From NCBI RefSeq assembly GCF_027474405.1, contig NZ_CP114871.1:2303001-2367000 (forward strand): a DNA stretch of 64,000 nt, given 5' to 3'. The first letter of the stretch is position 1. Each line of letters starts with the position of its first letter. The DNA comes from Caulobacter sp. NIBR2454 (GTDB lineage Bacteria > Pseudomonadota > Alphaproteobacteria > Caulobacterales > Caulobacteraceae). A model generated the notes under the pieces. The model ran no database searches, was not told the origin of the DNA, and saw nothing but the letters and a program-made list of their open reading frames with translations. The translations under genes and the position numbers were made by a program. Shown piece by piece: positions 29,657-38,850 of the stretch.

Positions 29657-32653
29657 CTAGAAGCGCTTGCGCACCCCCAGATAGTAGGAACGACCCATCA
29701 CGTCGTAGTTCTGGGGATCGTAGTTGCCTTCGGTGTCGCCCACCTGGGGCGGCGCCTTGTCGAACAGGTTGTTCACGCCAAAGCGCAGATCGACTTCATA
29801 GGGCAGCTTGACCCGACCGTTCAGGTCGAAGGCGTCATAGGCCTTAACCCCGCGCGAGGTGCTGGCGGGCGTGACGATCTTGGCGGAGTTGATCATCTCG
29901 TCGATGTGCCTCCAGCGCAGACCCAGACTGGCCGGGCCCCAGCTGTAATTGACGCTGGTGACGGACTTCCACTCGGGGTGAGCAAGGCCAGCGCTGGTTT
30001 CCACGGCCTGGCCGTGGCTGCCGGCATAGTCGTAGGTCGGCGCGCCCGGCAGCTGTTGGATCTTGAAGCTGTCGAGGTAGCCCAGCGCCACGTTCACCGA
30101 AATCGTACCGATCTCGCCCAGGCCCATGTCGACCAGGTCCGCGGTCCAGTCGACCTGCAGGTCGACGCCCGTGGTCTGGAACTGACCCAGGTTCAGCAGG
30201 GGTTGCACCGGGTTCAGCGGCACGCCGCTGGCCGGGTTCCGGGTGATCAGCGAGCAGTAGTAGTTGCTCGGATCGAAGCTCGGATTGTTGCCGCCCGAGT
30301 TAAAGCAGTACTGGAAGGCGTTGGCGATCGACAGGCTGCCCACCGCGTCCTTGACCTTGATGTCGTACCAGTCGATCGACGCGGTCAGGCGGCTCAGCAG
30401 CGGCGTGTCCCAAGGCGAACGGAGCACGGCGCCGAACGAATAGGTGTCGGCCGTCTCCTCCTCCAGGTTCGGGTTGCCGCCCGTAAGGGCGAACACCTGG
30501 GCGGTGCCGAGTTGGTAGCTGCTCATGATCGAAGTCGGAACGCCCTGCGCCTGGCAGAGAGCGATCACCCGCGCCGCGTCCGGGCCGTTGCGATAGGAGG
30601 AACGCACGTCGCAAGGATCGCCGTTGACCGTCGTGGCCGACGCCGTACCGATGCCGACGCTGCCGGTCGAGACGGGGGCGTACAGTTCGCCGACGCTGGG
30701 CGCGCGGATGGCGCGGTTGTAGCCACCGCGCAGACGCACCGCGTCAAACACCTTCCAGTCAAAGTCGGCCTTGTAGGTGTGAACCGACCCGACCGAGCTG
30801 TAGTCCGAAAAGCGGTAGCCCAGATCCAGGTTGAACTCCTCGATAAACGGCAGGTCCTTCAGGATCGGGACCAGCAGTTCGCCGTAGGCTTCATAGGTGT
30901 CCACCGACCCGCCAGCGTCGCGCAGAACGCTGTAGCCGAGCACGTCGCTCGTCCCGCCCGGCATGTTCAACTGGCTGTCGGGGGTGAAGGTGTACTCGTT
31001 GGAACGGTAATCCGCGCCGATGGCGAAGCGGATCTCGCCGGCCGGCAGGGCGAAAGCCGCGCCCTGCAGGTTCATTTCCACCATCCTCTGTTCGAGGCTG
31101 TTCTGGTTGAGGGTCCGGCGCGAGATGTAGTTGATGCACTCCGCTGACGGCGTGAGGTTGCCGAACGGGTTGAACCCGCCCGCGCAAAGCTCTGTCCCAC
31201 CCGTGGGGCTATACAGCAGGCGGGCGACCGCACTGGCGCTGGCGCCGCCTCGCTGTTCATTGTCGAACTTGGCCTTGCTGTAGGAAGCGTAGGCGTTCCA
31301 GGTCCAATCCTTGAATCCGACGTCGCCATCGATGCCGTTGATCAGCTGGAAGACGTCATAGCTGTACTTCTGGATGCGCGGGCCCAGGATGCTGAAGGCC
31401 TTGTAGTAGGTGAAGTCGGCGCCCGGCGTCGGGCGCGACGCCAGGATCGAACGGAAGTCCGCCGGGATGTACGGATTGCTCACCGGTACCGTCAGGCCAT
31501 AGACGTTGGACGCCAGGGTCGGGTTGGTGACGCCGACCGAGACGTAGTCGGTGAAGGTGAACTGCGAGAAGACCCGCAGGTTGTCGCTCAGGTCATAGTC
31601 GACCTTGCCGAACACCGAATAGCGGTCGAGATCCGACTGCAGCGAACCGCCGGCGTAGCCGAAGTTGATCTGCTGGCTGGTGCCCGCGGCGTTGGAGTTG
31701 ACGATGTAGGCTTCGTCCGTCTGCGGGTCGCGGAAGTTCAGTACCGGAACGCCGGCGGTGGAAAAGATAGTCTGGTCGGTGTTGAAGCCGATCTGGCCCG
31801 TATAACGGCCCGCGGCGTTGCCCGTCAGGGCTTGGGTGCCGTAACGCCCCACGAAGACCGAGTTCACCGAGGCCAAGGTCGGCAGGTTGGCGCCGAACAG
31901 GACCGTCCCCTGAGGGATGGTTGAAAGGCCGGGCGCGGAGGTGCGGAAAATATAGTAGTCACGCGCGCTTTGCAGGGCGCGGTCGCGGTTGGTGTAGTCA
32001 AAGGACAGCACCGCCCGTCCCTTGTCATCGGCGAATGTCGAGCCGCCGGTGATCGAGATCTTGAATTGCTCGCCGTCGCCCTTTTCCGAAATGCCGTACT
32101 GGCTATCGACCATCAGGCCGTCGAAGTTGCGGCGCAGGCGGAAGTTGACCACGCCCGCGGTGGCGTCGGAACCATAGGCGGTCGACGCGCCGCCAGTGAT
32201 CACCTCGACGTTTTCGATCAGCGCTTCGGGGATGATGTTCAGGTCCACCGAACCGTCGGGGTTGGACGGTTGCAGGCGGCGGCCATCCAGTAGGATCAGG
32301 GTGCGCTTAGCGCCCAGACCGCGAAGGCTGGCGTAGGATTGACCGCCATTGAGGCCGGTGCTGGTGCTGCCGGTATTGCCCTGGCCGAAGGAGCCGCTGA
32401 ACTGCGGCATTTGGGACAGAGCCTTCTCCACCGTCACTTGGCCGGTGGCTTCGATAGCCTGCTGGCCGACCGAAACGATTGGGCTGTTGGCCACATAGTC
32501 CTGCCGCGCGATGCGCGAGCCAGTGACGATGACCTCTTCAACCGCGGCGGCTTCTCCCCCTGAAGAAGCATCTTGTGCCTGGGCGGCGCCCGCTAGCAGC
32601 GCGCCATAGGCGCTGGCGCCGAACATGACCCATTTGAACGCTTTAGATCGCAT
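29657..32653 (-). CDS. TonB-dependent receptor (large, CirA/oar-like class)
   Basis: 998 residues from the ATG at 32653, chosen because GAGGGG lies 9 nt upstream whereas the ATG at 32662 abuts it. Signal peptide (KWVMFGASAYGALLAGAAQAQ), TonB box-like EEVIVTGSRI, plug domain with SYASLRGLGAKRTLILLDGRR and GGASTAYGSDATAGVVNF, then a long barrel ending in YYLGVRKRF with the terminal Phe. No STN domain, so no transducer role. Its Asn/Gln/Thr-rich loops and neighbouring exported peptidases fit uptake of peptides or glycans; that is an inference. Typical of Caulobacterales, which rely on many such receptors. Confidence 0.93.
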   Translation of the reverse strand: MRSKAFKWVMFGASAYGALLAGAAQAQDASSGGEAAAVEEVIVTGSRIARQDYVANSPIVSVGQQAIEATGQVTVEKALSQMPQFSGSFGQGNTGSTSTGLNGGQSYASLRGLGAKRTLILLDGRRLQPSNPDGSVDLNIIPEALIENVEVITGGASTAYGSDATAGVVNFRLRRNFDGLMVDSQYGISEKGDGEQFKISITGGSTFADDKGRAVLSFDYTNRDRALQSARDYYIFRTSAPGLSTIPQGTVLFGANLPTLASVNSVFVGRYGTQALTGNAAGRYTGQIGFNTDQTIFSTAGVPVLNFRDPQTDEAYIVNSNAAGTSQQINFGYAGGSLQSDLDRYSVFGKVDYDLSDNLRVFSQFTFTDYVSVGVTNPTLASNVYGLTVPVSNPYIPADFRSILASRPTPGADFTYYKAFSILGPRIQKYSYDVFQLINGIDGDVGFKDWTWNAYASYSKAKFDNEQRGGASASAVARLLYSPTGGTELCAGGFNPFGNLTPSAECINYISRRTLNQNSLEQRMVEMNLQGAAFALPAGEIRFAIGADYRSNEYTFTPDSQLNMPGGTSDVLGYSVLRDAGGSVDTYEAYGELLVPILKDLPFIEEFNLDLGYRFSDYSSVGSVHTYKADFDWKVFDAVRLRGGYNRAIRAPSVGELYAPVSTGSVGIGTASATTVNGDPCDVRSSYRNGPDAARVIALCQAQGVPTSIMSSYQLGTAQVFALTGGNPNLEEETADTYSFGAVLRSPWDTPLLSRLTASIDWYDIKVKDAVGSLSIANAFQYCFNSGGNNPSFDPSNYYCSLITRNPASGVPLNPVQPLLNLGQFQTTGVDLQVDWTADLVDMGLGEIGTISVNVALGYLDSFKIQQLPGAPTYDYAGSHGQAVETSAGLAHPEWKSVTSVNYSWGPASLGLRWRHIDEMINSAKIVTPASTSRGVKAYDAFDLNGRVKLPYEVDLRFGVNNLFDKAPPQVGDTEGNYDPQNYDVMGRSYYLGVRKRF

Positions 32654-32757
32654 GTACCGCATCCCCTCATCAGGGCGCGCCCCTCGCACGCCCTGAATCC
32701 CAAGACGCAGGCATTCAAGCGATCCTCATACTCCCGTCATGCCGCCTTCATCATTCG

Positions 32758-33267
32758 CTAGCGCGTCGAGCCGGCGCCCGAAAAAAGGGCGTTCCAATCA
32801 ACGGAAGCGACCTTTTGTTGAGCGGCCCAGCGATAGCCGAACCGCTCCATGGCGGCGCGAGGGGTCGGCCAGCCCATGCGATTGTCCAGAATTATCTCAC
32901 CCTTGTTCGTCTTCACCGACAGGACGGCGTGATACTCGCCGGTCTCTGTGTAGACCAAGGCGATCGCCATCGCGTCGGCGGACACGCCGGCGGCGGCCAG
33001 GCGGGTCATCTTAGTCATGGCGTAATCGTCGCAATCGCCCCGGCCGCTGACCGGTTCAGAGACCCAGCGGTCACCGCCGTATTGGGCTTCGTCGCTCATC
33101 GGACGGATGTCGTGGTTGACCTGTGTGTTGACCCTGTTCAGCAGGCCCATGCTGACCGGCTCTGCGGCGATGGCCTGGGCGCCAAATCCCAGAATCGCCG
33201 TCCAGACGGCGGCGCAGAATAGGGCGGCGGCGATCCAGGTCAGGCGGCGGGCGGGGTCGACGGTCAT
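32758..33267 (-). CDS. Transglutaminase-like cysteine proteinase (BTLCP, LapG-like)
   Basis: 169 residues from the ATG at 33267. A membrane or signal segment (about 10-34) leads to the domain with the catalytic triad C79 (GRGDCDDYA), H113 (EYHAVL) and D128 (ILDNRMG). LapG, the best known member, is a periplasmic protease that cleaves a giant adhesin off the surface under c-di-GMP control through LapD. Neither LapD nor a large adhesin is in this window, so that role is not shown here. It lies 104 nt downstream of (upstream on the minus strand) the TonB receptor's 5' end. Confidence 0.8.
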   Translation of the reverse strand: MTVDPARRLTWIAAALFCAAVWTAILGFGAQAIAAEPVSMGLLNRVNTQVNHDIRPMSDEAQYGGDRWVSEPVSGRGDCDDYAMTKMTRLAAAGVSADAMAIALVYTETGEYHAVLSVKTNKGEIILDNRMGWPTPRAAMERFGYRWAAQQKVASVDWNALFSGAGSTR

Positions 33268-33618
33268 CAAACATGTCCGGAAATCAGGCGCGAGTTCCCC
33301 CGTCCCGCCCAACAAGGGCGAGTGGCGGTAGGTCTGGCGGGGGTTATCGAGGGTTAGGCTGGCGGCCAGCCTGAGCGGCGGGGCCTGCGCTTAGAAGTGT
33401 GCGGGCATGGGGAAAACCGGGGTGCTTTGTTCCAAGTTTTCGACGAGCGGCGCATTCACCGTGTCGATGAAGGCGTTCTATGAAAATCGAATGCCGCTAT
33501 CATCCCGGTAGAACTACAGGTCGTATTTGTACCGTAAGGTTCGCCCGCCTCTTGGCTGCACCACCGGCTTGTTCAATTATGGGTTGGCGCCGCAGCGCAC
33601 TCAGTATGGGGATGTTTG
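33268..33618. other. Intergenic interval upstream of the FixJ-like gene
   Basis: About 350 nt between divergent genes. No convincing gene: a 34-codon frame (33407-33511) lacks a ribosome site. A short hairpin AGGCTGG-CGG-CCAGCCT lies near 33355-33375. The ribosome site GGGGA is 6 nt before the FixJ-like ATG at 33619. No recognisable -35/-10 pair was found. Confidence 0.5.
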
Positions 33619-34230
33619 ATGGCCGCCAGCGCGACCATTCATGTCGTCGATGACGACGAGATCACGCGTGAGACGCTTTCGGTCTTGCTTCAGGCCAAGG
33701 GCTACGACGTCGCACTGTATGAGTCAGGGCGCGCTTTCATGGACGCCCGGCCCACCGCCACCCCGGCGTGCGTCGTCCTCGACATGCATATGCCCCAGCT
33801 CAGCGGCCTCGATGTTCTGCGCCAGCTGAAGTCGTCGGATTTCACCCTGCCCATCATCATGCTGACGGGCAGAGGTCATATCGATCTGGCGGTTCAGGCC
33901 ATGAAGCTGGGCGCAGCCGACTTCGTCTCCAAACCCTACAAGCCCGAGACCCTGCTGGCCTCCGTCGCCGAGAGCCTGGCCGCCCTGCCTGCCGACGGCG
34001 GCGGGGCCGCCGCCGCGCAGGAAAAGGTCGGTCGGCTGTCCAAGCGCGAATATGAGGTTGTCCAGGGCATGATCGCCGGCCTGCCCAACAAGCTGATCGC
34101 CCATCGTCTGGATCTCAGCCCTCGGACGGTAGAGGCCTATCGCGCGACGCTCATGGAGAAGCTTGAGGTTCGCGGATTATCCAGCGTGGTCCAGCTGGCG
34201 CTCGCCGCGGGGGTGCAGCCGCTGGCCTAG
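33619..34230 (+). CDS. FixJ-family response regulator (REC-LuxR HTH)
   Basis: 203 residues from the ATG at 33619. Receiver domain with acidic pocket DDD (11-13), phospho-acceptor D55 (VVLDMHMP), the conserved T (MLTGRG) and K (SKPYKP). C-terminal LuxR-type helix-turn-helix about 140-200 (LSKREYEVVQGMIAGLPNKLIAHRLDLSPRTVEAYR). Such regulators activate transcription when phosphorylated; the hybrid kinase gene converges on it with a 4-bp overlap of stop codons, so the two are natural candidates for partners. Confidence 0.93.
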   Translation: MAASATIHVVDDDEITRETLSVLLQAKGYDVALYESGRAFMDARPTATPACVVLDMHMPQLSGLDVLRQLKSSDFTLPIIMLTGRGHIDLAVQAMKLGAADFVSKPYKPETLLASVAESLAALPADGGGAAAAQEKVGRLSKREYEVVQGMIAGLPNKLIAHRLDLSPRTVEAYRATLMEKLEVRGLSSVVQLALAAGVQPLA

Positions 34231-36653
34231 AAGTCGCCGTGCGGCACGACCGCCAGCACATCCGCCAGGGCGCCGAGCGTGATCGGCTTGGGGATCAACC
34301 CCATCATGCCTGCCGCCGCGTACTCGGCCCGATCCTCCGCGCCGACGCACGAACTCATGGGCACGATCGGCGCCCCGCTGGATGCCCCTGGCGTATGCAG
34401 GATTTCCCGCGTCGCCGTCAGGCCATCCACATCCGGCATCGCAACGTCCATCAATATGACGTCGTAGCGCTCGCTTCTGGCGGCCTCGATCGCCGAGGCG
34501 CCGTCCGCGACCATGTCGAAGTCGTGGCCCATGGCCTCCAGCAGTCGCGCTATCACCGCCCGGTTCGCCGCGCCATCTTCGGCCACCAGGATCTTCAGGC
34601 GATGCGCCGTCGGCACGGCCTCACCCGCCTCCACATGGATCGGCAGGCGGACATTGATCATGAAGCGCGACCCCCGCCCCGGCTCGCTGTCCACCTCGAT
34701 GCTGCCGCCCATCAGGTCGATGAGCTGCCGGCTGATCGCCAGACCCAATCCCGTCCCGCCAAACCGGCGCGTGACCGAGGCGTCGGCCTGCACGAAGCGG
34801 TCGAACAGCCGCGCCAGCTCCTCTGGACGGATGCCGATGCCGGTATCCTCCACCTCCAGTTCCCAGCAGGCGAACGGACCATTCAGCGGCTTGACCCGCG
34901 AGCGGACGACGACGCCGCCCGTCTCCGTGAACTTGACCGCATTGGACAGCATGTTCAGCAACACCTGCCGCAGTCGGCTGGTGTCGCCATACAGCACGCC
35001 GATCTTTGACGGCTCGATCTCCAGCCGCAGCTCCAGCCCCTTGGCGGAGATTTGGGGACGAAGCAGCTCGACCGTCTCGGTCAGGAACGGATCGACCTCG
35101 AACTGCTGGGGGTCCAGCTCGACCTTGCCGCCCTCCAGCTTGGCCAGGTCCAGCACGTCGTTGACCAGGGTGTTCAAGGCCCGGCTGGCGGCGGCGATGC
35201 GATCCACCGCGCTCTTGCTGCTTGAGCTGAGCTCCGGCGCGAATTCCAGCAGGCGCGAAAAGCCGATGATGCTGGTTAGCGGCGTACGTAACTCATGGCT
35301 CATATTCGCCAGGAAGTCGGACTTTACGCCGGCCGCATATTCGGCCTGGGCGCGCGCCTCCTGCAGTTCGGCTTCGTAGCGTTTTCGCACCGTCACATCG
35401 CGGGCGGAGTCGTGGAAACGCAGCACCCGTCCGTTCTCGTCACGGACGACATAGGGCGCCGCTTCCAACCAGATTTCCCGGCCGTCCTTGCGCCGCGCCC
35501 GCATGGTGACACGGGGTCGCAGCTCTTCACCCCCCGGCTTGAGAAGGCTCTGATAGTGCAACAGGGTCGGCGCCACATCGTCCGGATGCAGGAAGGATTG
35601 CGTGGTCCGCCCGACCATCTCCTCGGGCTCGTAGCCAAGGATCTGGGCGCTGGACGGCGCGGCGAACGTGATCGTTCCATGGACGTCATAGACCAGGATC
35701 AGGTCGTTGGCGTTCTCGGCCACCAGACGATAACGGGCTTCGCTGGCCCTCAGCGCCTCGGTCATGGCGCGACTTTCGGTGACATCCTGAATCACGCCGA
35801 TCAGGGCGACAATCTCGCCGTTCTCGTCGAACTCCGGCGCGCCTCGGGTGATGACACGGCGACGGACTCCATCCGGCCGGACCACTTCACCCTCGAACTC
35901 GAAGGGCTCCTTCGTCACTAGGCCGCGCGTGAACGCCGCCGCCAGGCGCGGTTGATCCTCGGGCGCGTACAGCACGCCGGGCATGGTGACATTGGGATCG
36001 TACTGCGACGGGTGAACGCCGTGGATGGAATAGGCCTCGGACGACCAGACCGACCGCTGGGTGGAGAAGTCGAACCGCCAGTGACCCAGCCGGGCCATCT
36101 TTTCGGCCAGCTCAAGCGTGTGCTCCTTGGTGGCCAGCTCCTGCGCGGCCCGTCGGCGCAGCATCAACTCCGCGCGCTGATCCAGGGCGTGGACGACCAT
36201 CGTCGCCATCCGCTGCAACGCCTTGCGCGACTTGTCGTCGAAGGCCTGCCTCGGCTCGGTGTCGATGGCGCAAAGGGCGCCCAGGCGATAGCCCTCCTTG
36301 GTGATCAGCGGCGCGCCCGCATAGAAGCGGATGTGTGCATCGCCCACTACAAAGGGGTTGTCCCGAAATCGGGGGTCCTGGGTAGCGTCCAGGACGACCA
36401 GCACATCATCGCTGCGAATTGTGTGGTCGCAGAAGGCGACATCGCGCGCCGTCTCGCTGTCGTCCAGCCCGATGCACGACTTGAACCATTGACGCGTCTC
36501 GTCCAGCAACGTGACGACCGCGATGGGCACCTCGAAGAGTTGAGCCACCAGATCGGTGATATCGTCGAAAGCGGCCTCCGCTGGCGTGTCGAGCACGTCA
36601 TAACGCAGGAGGGCCGCCAGACGGGCTTCCTCGATCTTGGCGGCCGCGTTCAT
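34227..36653 (-). CDS. Soluble hybrid histidine kinase (GAF-PAS-PAS-HisKA-HATPase-REC)
   Basis: 808 residues from the ATG at 36653, which overlaps the upstream receiver gene stop (ATGA). Domains: GAF about 20-160 (CDHTIRSDDVLVVLDATQDPRF region), PAS about 185-295, PAS about 300-430, HisKA with H453 (FLANMSHELRTPLTS), catalytic domain with N-box NMLSNAVKF, G1 EDTGIGI, G2 GGTGLGLAIS, and a C-terminal receiver with D736 (DVILMDVAMP). No membrane segment is seen, so it senses a cytosolic signal such as redox, light or a ligand. Confidence 0.95.
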   Translation of the reverse strand: MNAAAKIEEARLAALLRYDVLDTPAEAAFDDITDLVAQLFEVPIAVVTLLDETRQWFKSCIGLDDSETARDVAFCDHTIRSDDVLVVLDATQDPRFRDNPFVVGDAHIRFYAGAPLITKEGYRLGALCAIDTEPRQAFDDKSRKALQRMATMVVHALDQRAELMLRRRAAQELATKEHTLELAEKMARLGHWRFDFSTQRSVWSSEAYSIHGVHPSQYDPNVTMPGVLYAPEDQPRLAAAFTRGLVTKEPFEFEGEVVRPDGVRRRVITRGAPEFDENGEIVALIGVIQDVTESRAMTEALRASEARYRLVAENANDLILVYDVHGTITFAAPSSAQILGYEPEEMVGRTTQSFLHPDDVAPTLLHYQSLLKPGGEELRPRVTMRARRKDGREIWLEAAPYVVRDENGRVLRFHDSARDVTVRKRYEAELQEARAQAEYAAGVKSDFLANMSHELRTPLTSIIGFSRLLEFAPELSSSSKSAVDRIAAASRALNTLVNDVLDLAKLEGGKVELDPQQFEVDPFLTETVELLRPQISAKGLELRLEIEPSKIGVLYGDTSRLRQVLLNMLSNAVKFTETGGVVVRSRVKPLNGPFACWELEVEDTGIGIRPEELARLFDRFVQADASVTRRFGGTGLGLAISRQLIDLMGGSIEVDSEPGRGSRFMINVRLPIHVEAGEAVPTAHRLKILVAEDGAANRAVIARLLEAMGHDFDMVADGASAIEAARSERYDVILMDVAMPDVDGLTATREILHTPGASSGAPIVPMSSCVGAEDRAEYAAAGMMGLIPKPITLGALADVLAVVPHGDF

Positions 36654-37021
36654 GCCGGCGCCAGGGCGCGCACCTGATCGGCCAAAGCGATCGGATCGAA
36701 CGGCTTCTGGATCAGCCCGGCGGCCCCCGTCGCCAGCAGCGCCTGCCGTTCCTCGTTCATGACGCGGGCGGTGAAGAAGGCGAAGGGGATGGCGGTATAG
36801 GCCGGCTTCTCGCGCAGCTTCCCGATCAGGGTCGGACCGTCCATGACCGGCATCATCACGTCCAGCAGGAAAAGATCCGGCGTCCAATCGCCCGGCTCCA
36901 GCAGCGCCAGAGCCGCCTGTCCGCTGTCGGCTATACGAACATCCAGTCCCGGATCACGCGCCAGCGAGATGGCCACCAACTCCCGCAGATCGGGATCGTC
37001 ATCGACGTAAAGCACTCGCAT
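36650..37021 (-). CDS. Stand-alone receiver (single-domain response regulator)
   Basis: 123 residues from the ATG at 37021 (GGAG ribosome site); a TTG 15 nt upstream is in frame but less likely. A CheY-like receiver with D54 (LFLLDVMMPVMDGPT), acidic DDD and the T/K switch (FFTARV, IQKPFDP). It has no output domain. It is translationally coupled to the hybrid kinase, so a phosphorelay intermediate or a kinase-control role is likely. Confidence 0.92.
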   Translation of the reverse strand: MRVLYVDDDPDLRELVAISLARDPGLDVRIADSGQAALALLEPGDWTPDLFLLDVMMPVMDGPTLIGKLREKPAYTAIPFAFFTARVMNEERQALLATGAAGLIQKPFDPIALADQVRALAPA

Positions 37022-37174
37022 TCCGGCTCCAACCAAGAGTCGTCACTCACGTTCCGCAGAGGCGCCAAAGTGCGTGCAAACGCCGTAGCTGCAATTTCCA
37101 CTAGAAGGCGGTAGGCTGCAAATGGTTCGCCATGTATTCGTAAACACCACACGTTCGCAGAGCCCCGCCCCCTC

Positions 37175-37624
37175 ATGTACATGCATCCGCAAGATGGAGA
37201 CAACGCCCCCAGACGCGTTCGCGCGCGTCAGGTGGACGGCGCCTCGCATCTGCGCGCACGCACGCAACGCGTGTTGATCATCGAGGATGACGACATCGCC
37301 GCCGACCTGCTGGAGGTCTATGTGGCCGACCTTGGCTACAAGCACGTCAAGCGCGCCAGCAACGAGGCCGACGCTATCGCCGCCACGCAGGAGTTCGCAC
37401 CGGACCTGATCCTGGCCGATGTGCGGCTCGGCGAAGACGGCGACGGGATCAAGGCGGTCCGCCTAGCCAACAAGAAGAACGGAACGGCCTTGGTCTATGT
37501 CACTTCGCATCCGCAGCTGACGCGGGGCGAGGAGCGCGCTGTAACCCTGCCCAAGGGCGATCTGACCGGCGATCGCCTAGCCCAGGCGATCGAGGCGGCC
37601 CTGCTCATCCGCTTCGTCCAGTAG
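37175..37624 (+). CDS. Receiver-only response regulator resembling the PhyR receiver
   Basis: 149 residues, of which the first 30 are basic and not conserved-looking. Receiver with DDD, D82 (DLILADVRLGEDGDGI) and K127 (TLPKGD). The DLILADVxL block and the spacing resemble the receiver of PhyR, the general stress response anti-anti-sigma regulator, but the sigma-like domain is missing. The FAT-GUY motif of stress-type stand-alone receivers is not matched; here it reads YVTSHPQ. Divergent from the receiver/kinase pair. Confidence 0.85.
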   Translation: MYMHPQDGDNAPRRVRARQVDGASHLRARTQRVLIIEDDDIAADLLEVYVADLGYKHVKRASNEADAIAATQEFAPDLILADVRLGEDGDGIKAVRLANKKNGTALVYVTSHPQLTRGEERAVTLPKGDLTGDRLAQAIEAALLIRFVQ

Positions 37625-37629
37625 CCGCC

Positions 37630-37950
37630 TTGACCTCCGACGCCCTGGAAGACCGCATCCGCCAGATCCGGCTTCGGCTCCAGGGGCGGTTGGGTGATCT
37701 GGTCGCCGACTTGGGGACCGCCTTCGACGCCACGCCGGACGGCGGCGTCCCTGAAGGCGCTTTCGAGCTCTACACTCGTCTTCACAATGTCAGCGGTTCG
37801 GCTGGCCCGGTCGGACTTCCCGACATCGGCGACGCCGCCCGCCGGCTTGAGGAGCACCTGACCCCCTGGCTGAAGAACGGCCCCGCTCATGATGGCTGGC
37901 GCGAGGCCTTTGACGGACTTCGGGCTGCGGTGGACGCCGGATCGCGCTAA
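37630..37950 (+). CDS. Hpt-domain phosphotransfer protein
   Basis: 106 residues, start TTG at 37630, 5 nt after the receiver stop. It matches the Hpt consensus around H52 (RLHNVSGSAGPVGLPDIGDAARRLEEHL), the histidine that would carry a phosphoryl group between receivers. Co-transcription with the receiver suggests that both serve the hybrid kinase as a multi-step relay (inference). Confidence 0.75.
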   Translation: MTSDALEDRIRQIRLRLQGRLGDLVADLGTAFDATPDGGVPEGAFELYTRLHNVSGSAGPVGLPDIGDAARRLEEHLTPWLKNGPAHDGWREAFDGLRAAVDAGSR

Positions 37951-37959
37951 AGGCGGGTC

Positions 37960-38424
37960 ATGACCTCGCCGATCACCCTGTATATCGACGCCGACGCCTG
38001 CCCGGTGAAGGACGAAGCCTACAAGGTCGCCGCCCGCTATGGCCTGAAGACCTTCGTGGTCTCCAACAGCTATGTCCGCATTCCCGTCTCCGCCCGGATC
38101 GAGAGCGTGGTCGTCGACGCCGGTCCTGACGTGGCGGACGACTGGATCGCTGAGCGGGTTCAGCCGGGCGACGTCGTGGTCACCAACGACATTCCCCTGG
38201 CCGACCGCACCCTGAAAGCCGGTGGCGCGGCGGTCGCGCCCAACGGCCGGATCTTCACCGCCGATTCCATCGGCTCGGCCCTGGCCGGCCGCGCGATCGG
38301 CGAGCACCTGCGCTCCATGGGCGAGATCACCGGCGGCCCCAGGGCCTTCGACGCCAAGGCGCGCTCGGCCTTCCTCCAGGCCCTGGACCAGCTGATCGTA
38401 AAGGCCATGCGAGGCCGGCGATGA
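37960..38424 (+). CDS. UPF0178 (YaiI/YqxD, DUF188) family protein
   Basis: 154 residues. PIN-like domain with the family marks YIDADACPVKDEAYKVAARYG, VVVDAGPDVADDWIAERVQPGDVVVTNDIPLADR and GGPRAFDAKARSAF. The clustered aspartates look like a metal-binding nuclease site; no function is established for the family. It overlaps arfB by 4 nt. Confidence 0.92.
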   Translation: MTSPITLYIDADACPVKDEAYKVAARYGLKTFVVSNSYVRIPVSARIESVVVDAGPDVADDWIAERVQPGDVVVTNDIPLADRTLKAGGAAVAPNGRIFTADSIGSALAGRAIGEHLRSMGEITGGPRAFDAKARSAFLQALDQLIVKAMRGRR

Positions 38425-38843
38425 TCGAGATCACGTCATGGCTCAGCATCGACGAGGACGAGCTGATTGAAAAAGCCGCCCGCGCCAGCGGCCCCGGCGG
38501 CCAGCACGTCAACAAGACCAGCACCGCCATTGAGCTGCGCTTCGACGTCCGTAACAGCCCTTCATTGCCTGAGGATGTGAAGGTGCGCCTGGAGCGACTG
38601 GCCGGCAGCCGCTTGACCCAGGACGGCGTGCTCGTGCTGTTTAGCCAGGGCAGCCGCTCCCAGGAAATGAACCGTCAGGAAGCGCGCGAGCGCCTGGTCG
38701 AACTGATCCTGCGCGCCACCGAGAAGCCCAAGCCCCGCAAGGCCACCAAGCCCACCTACTCCTCCAAGCTCAAGCGGCTGGAGGGCAAGACCAAGCGGGC
38801 CGGGGTGAAGTCCATGCGCGGCAAACCCCGCCACGACGACTGA
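38421..38843 (+). CDS. arfB: Ribosome-rescue peptidyl-tRNA hydrolase ArfB (YaeJ)
   Basis: 140 residues. The release-factor-like GGQ motif (ASGPGGQHVNKTST) hydrolyses peptidyl-tRNA on stalled ribosomes; the basic C-terminal tail (KPKPRKATKPTYSSKLKR and onward) inserts into the empty mRNA channel. It has no codon-recognition domain, as in ArfB. ATGA overlap with yaiI-like gene. Confidence 0.93.
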   Translation: MIEITSWLSIDEDELIEKAARASGPGGQHVNKTSTAIELRFDVRNSPSLPEDVKVRLERLAGSRLTQDGVLVLFSQGSRSQEMNRQEARERLVELILRATEKPKPRKATKPTYSSKLKRLEGKTKRAGVKSMRGKPRHDD

Positions 38844-38850
38844 TCGGCCT

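Noticed and set aside
33407-33511. 34-codon frame in the interval before the FixJ-like gene
   Set aside because: No ribosome site, no resemblance to a known small protein.
37031-37055. GGAAC-N16-GGTT on the minus strand, close to an EcfG/SigT stress promoter
   Set aside because: It would start transcription within a few nt of the receiver ATG and leave its ribosome site outside the transcript; the -10 part has only three of four matches.
38560-38843. Basic repetitive C-terminus of arfB taken as a low-complexity anomaly
   Set aside because: A basic disordered tail is essential and normal in ArfB.
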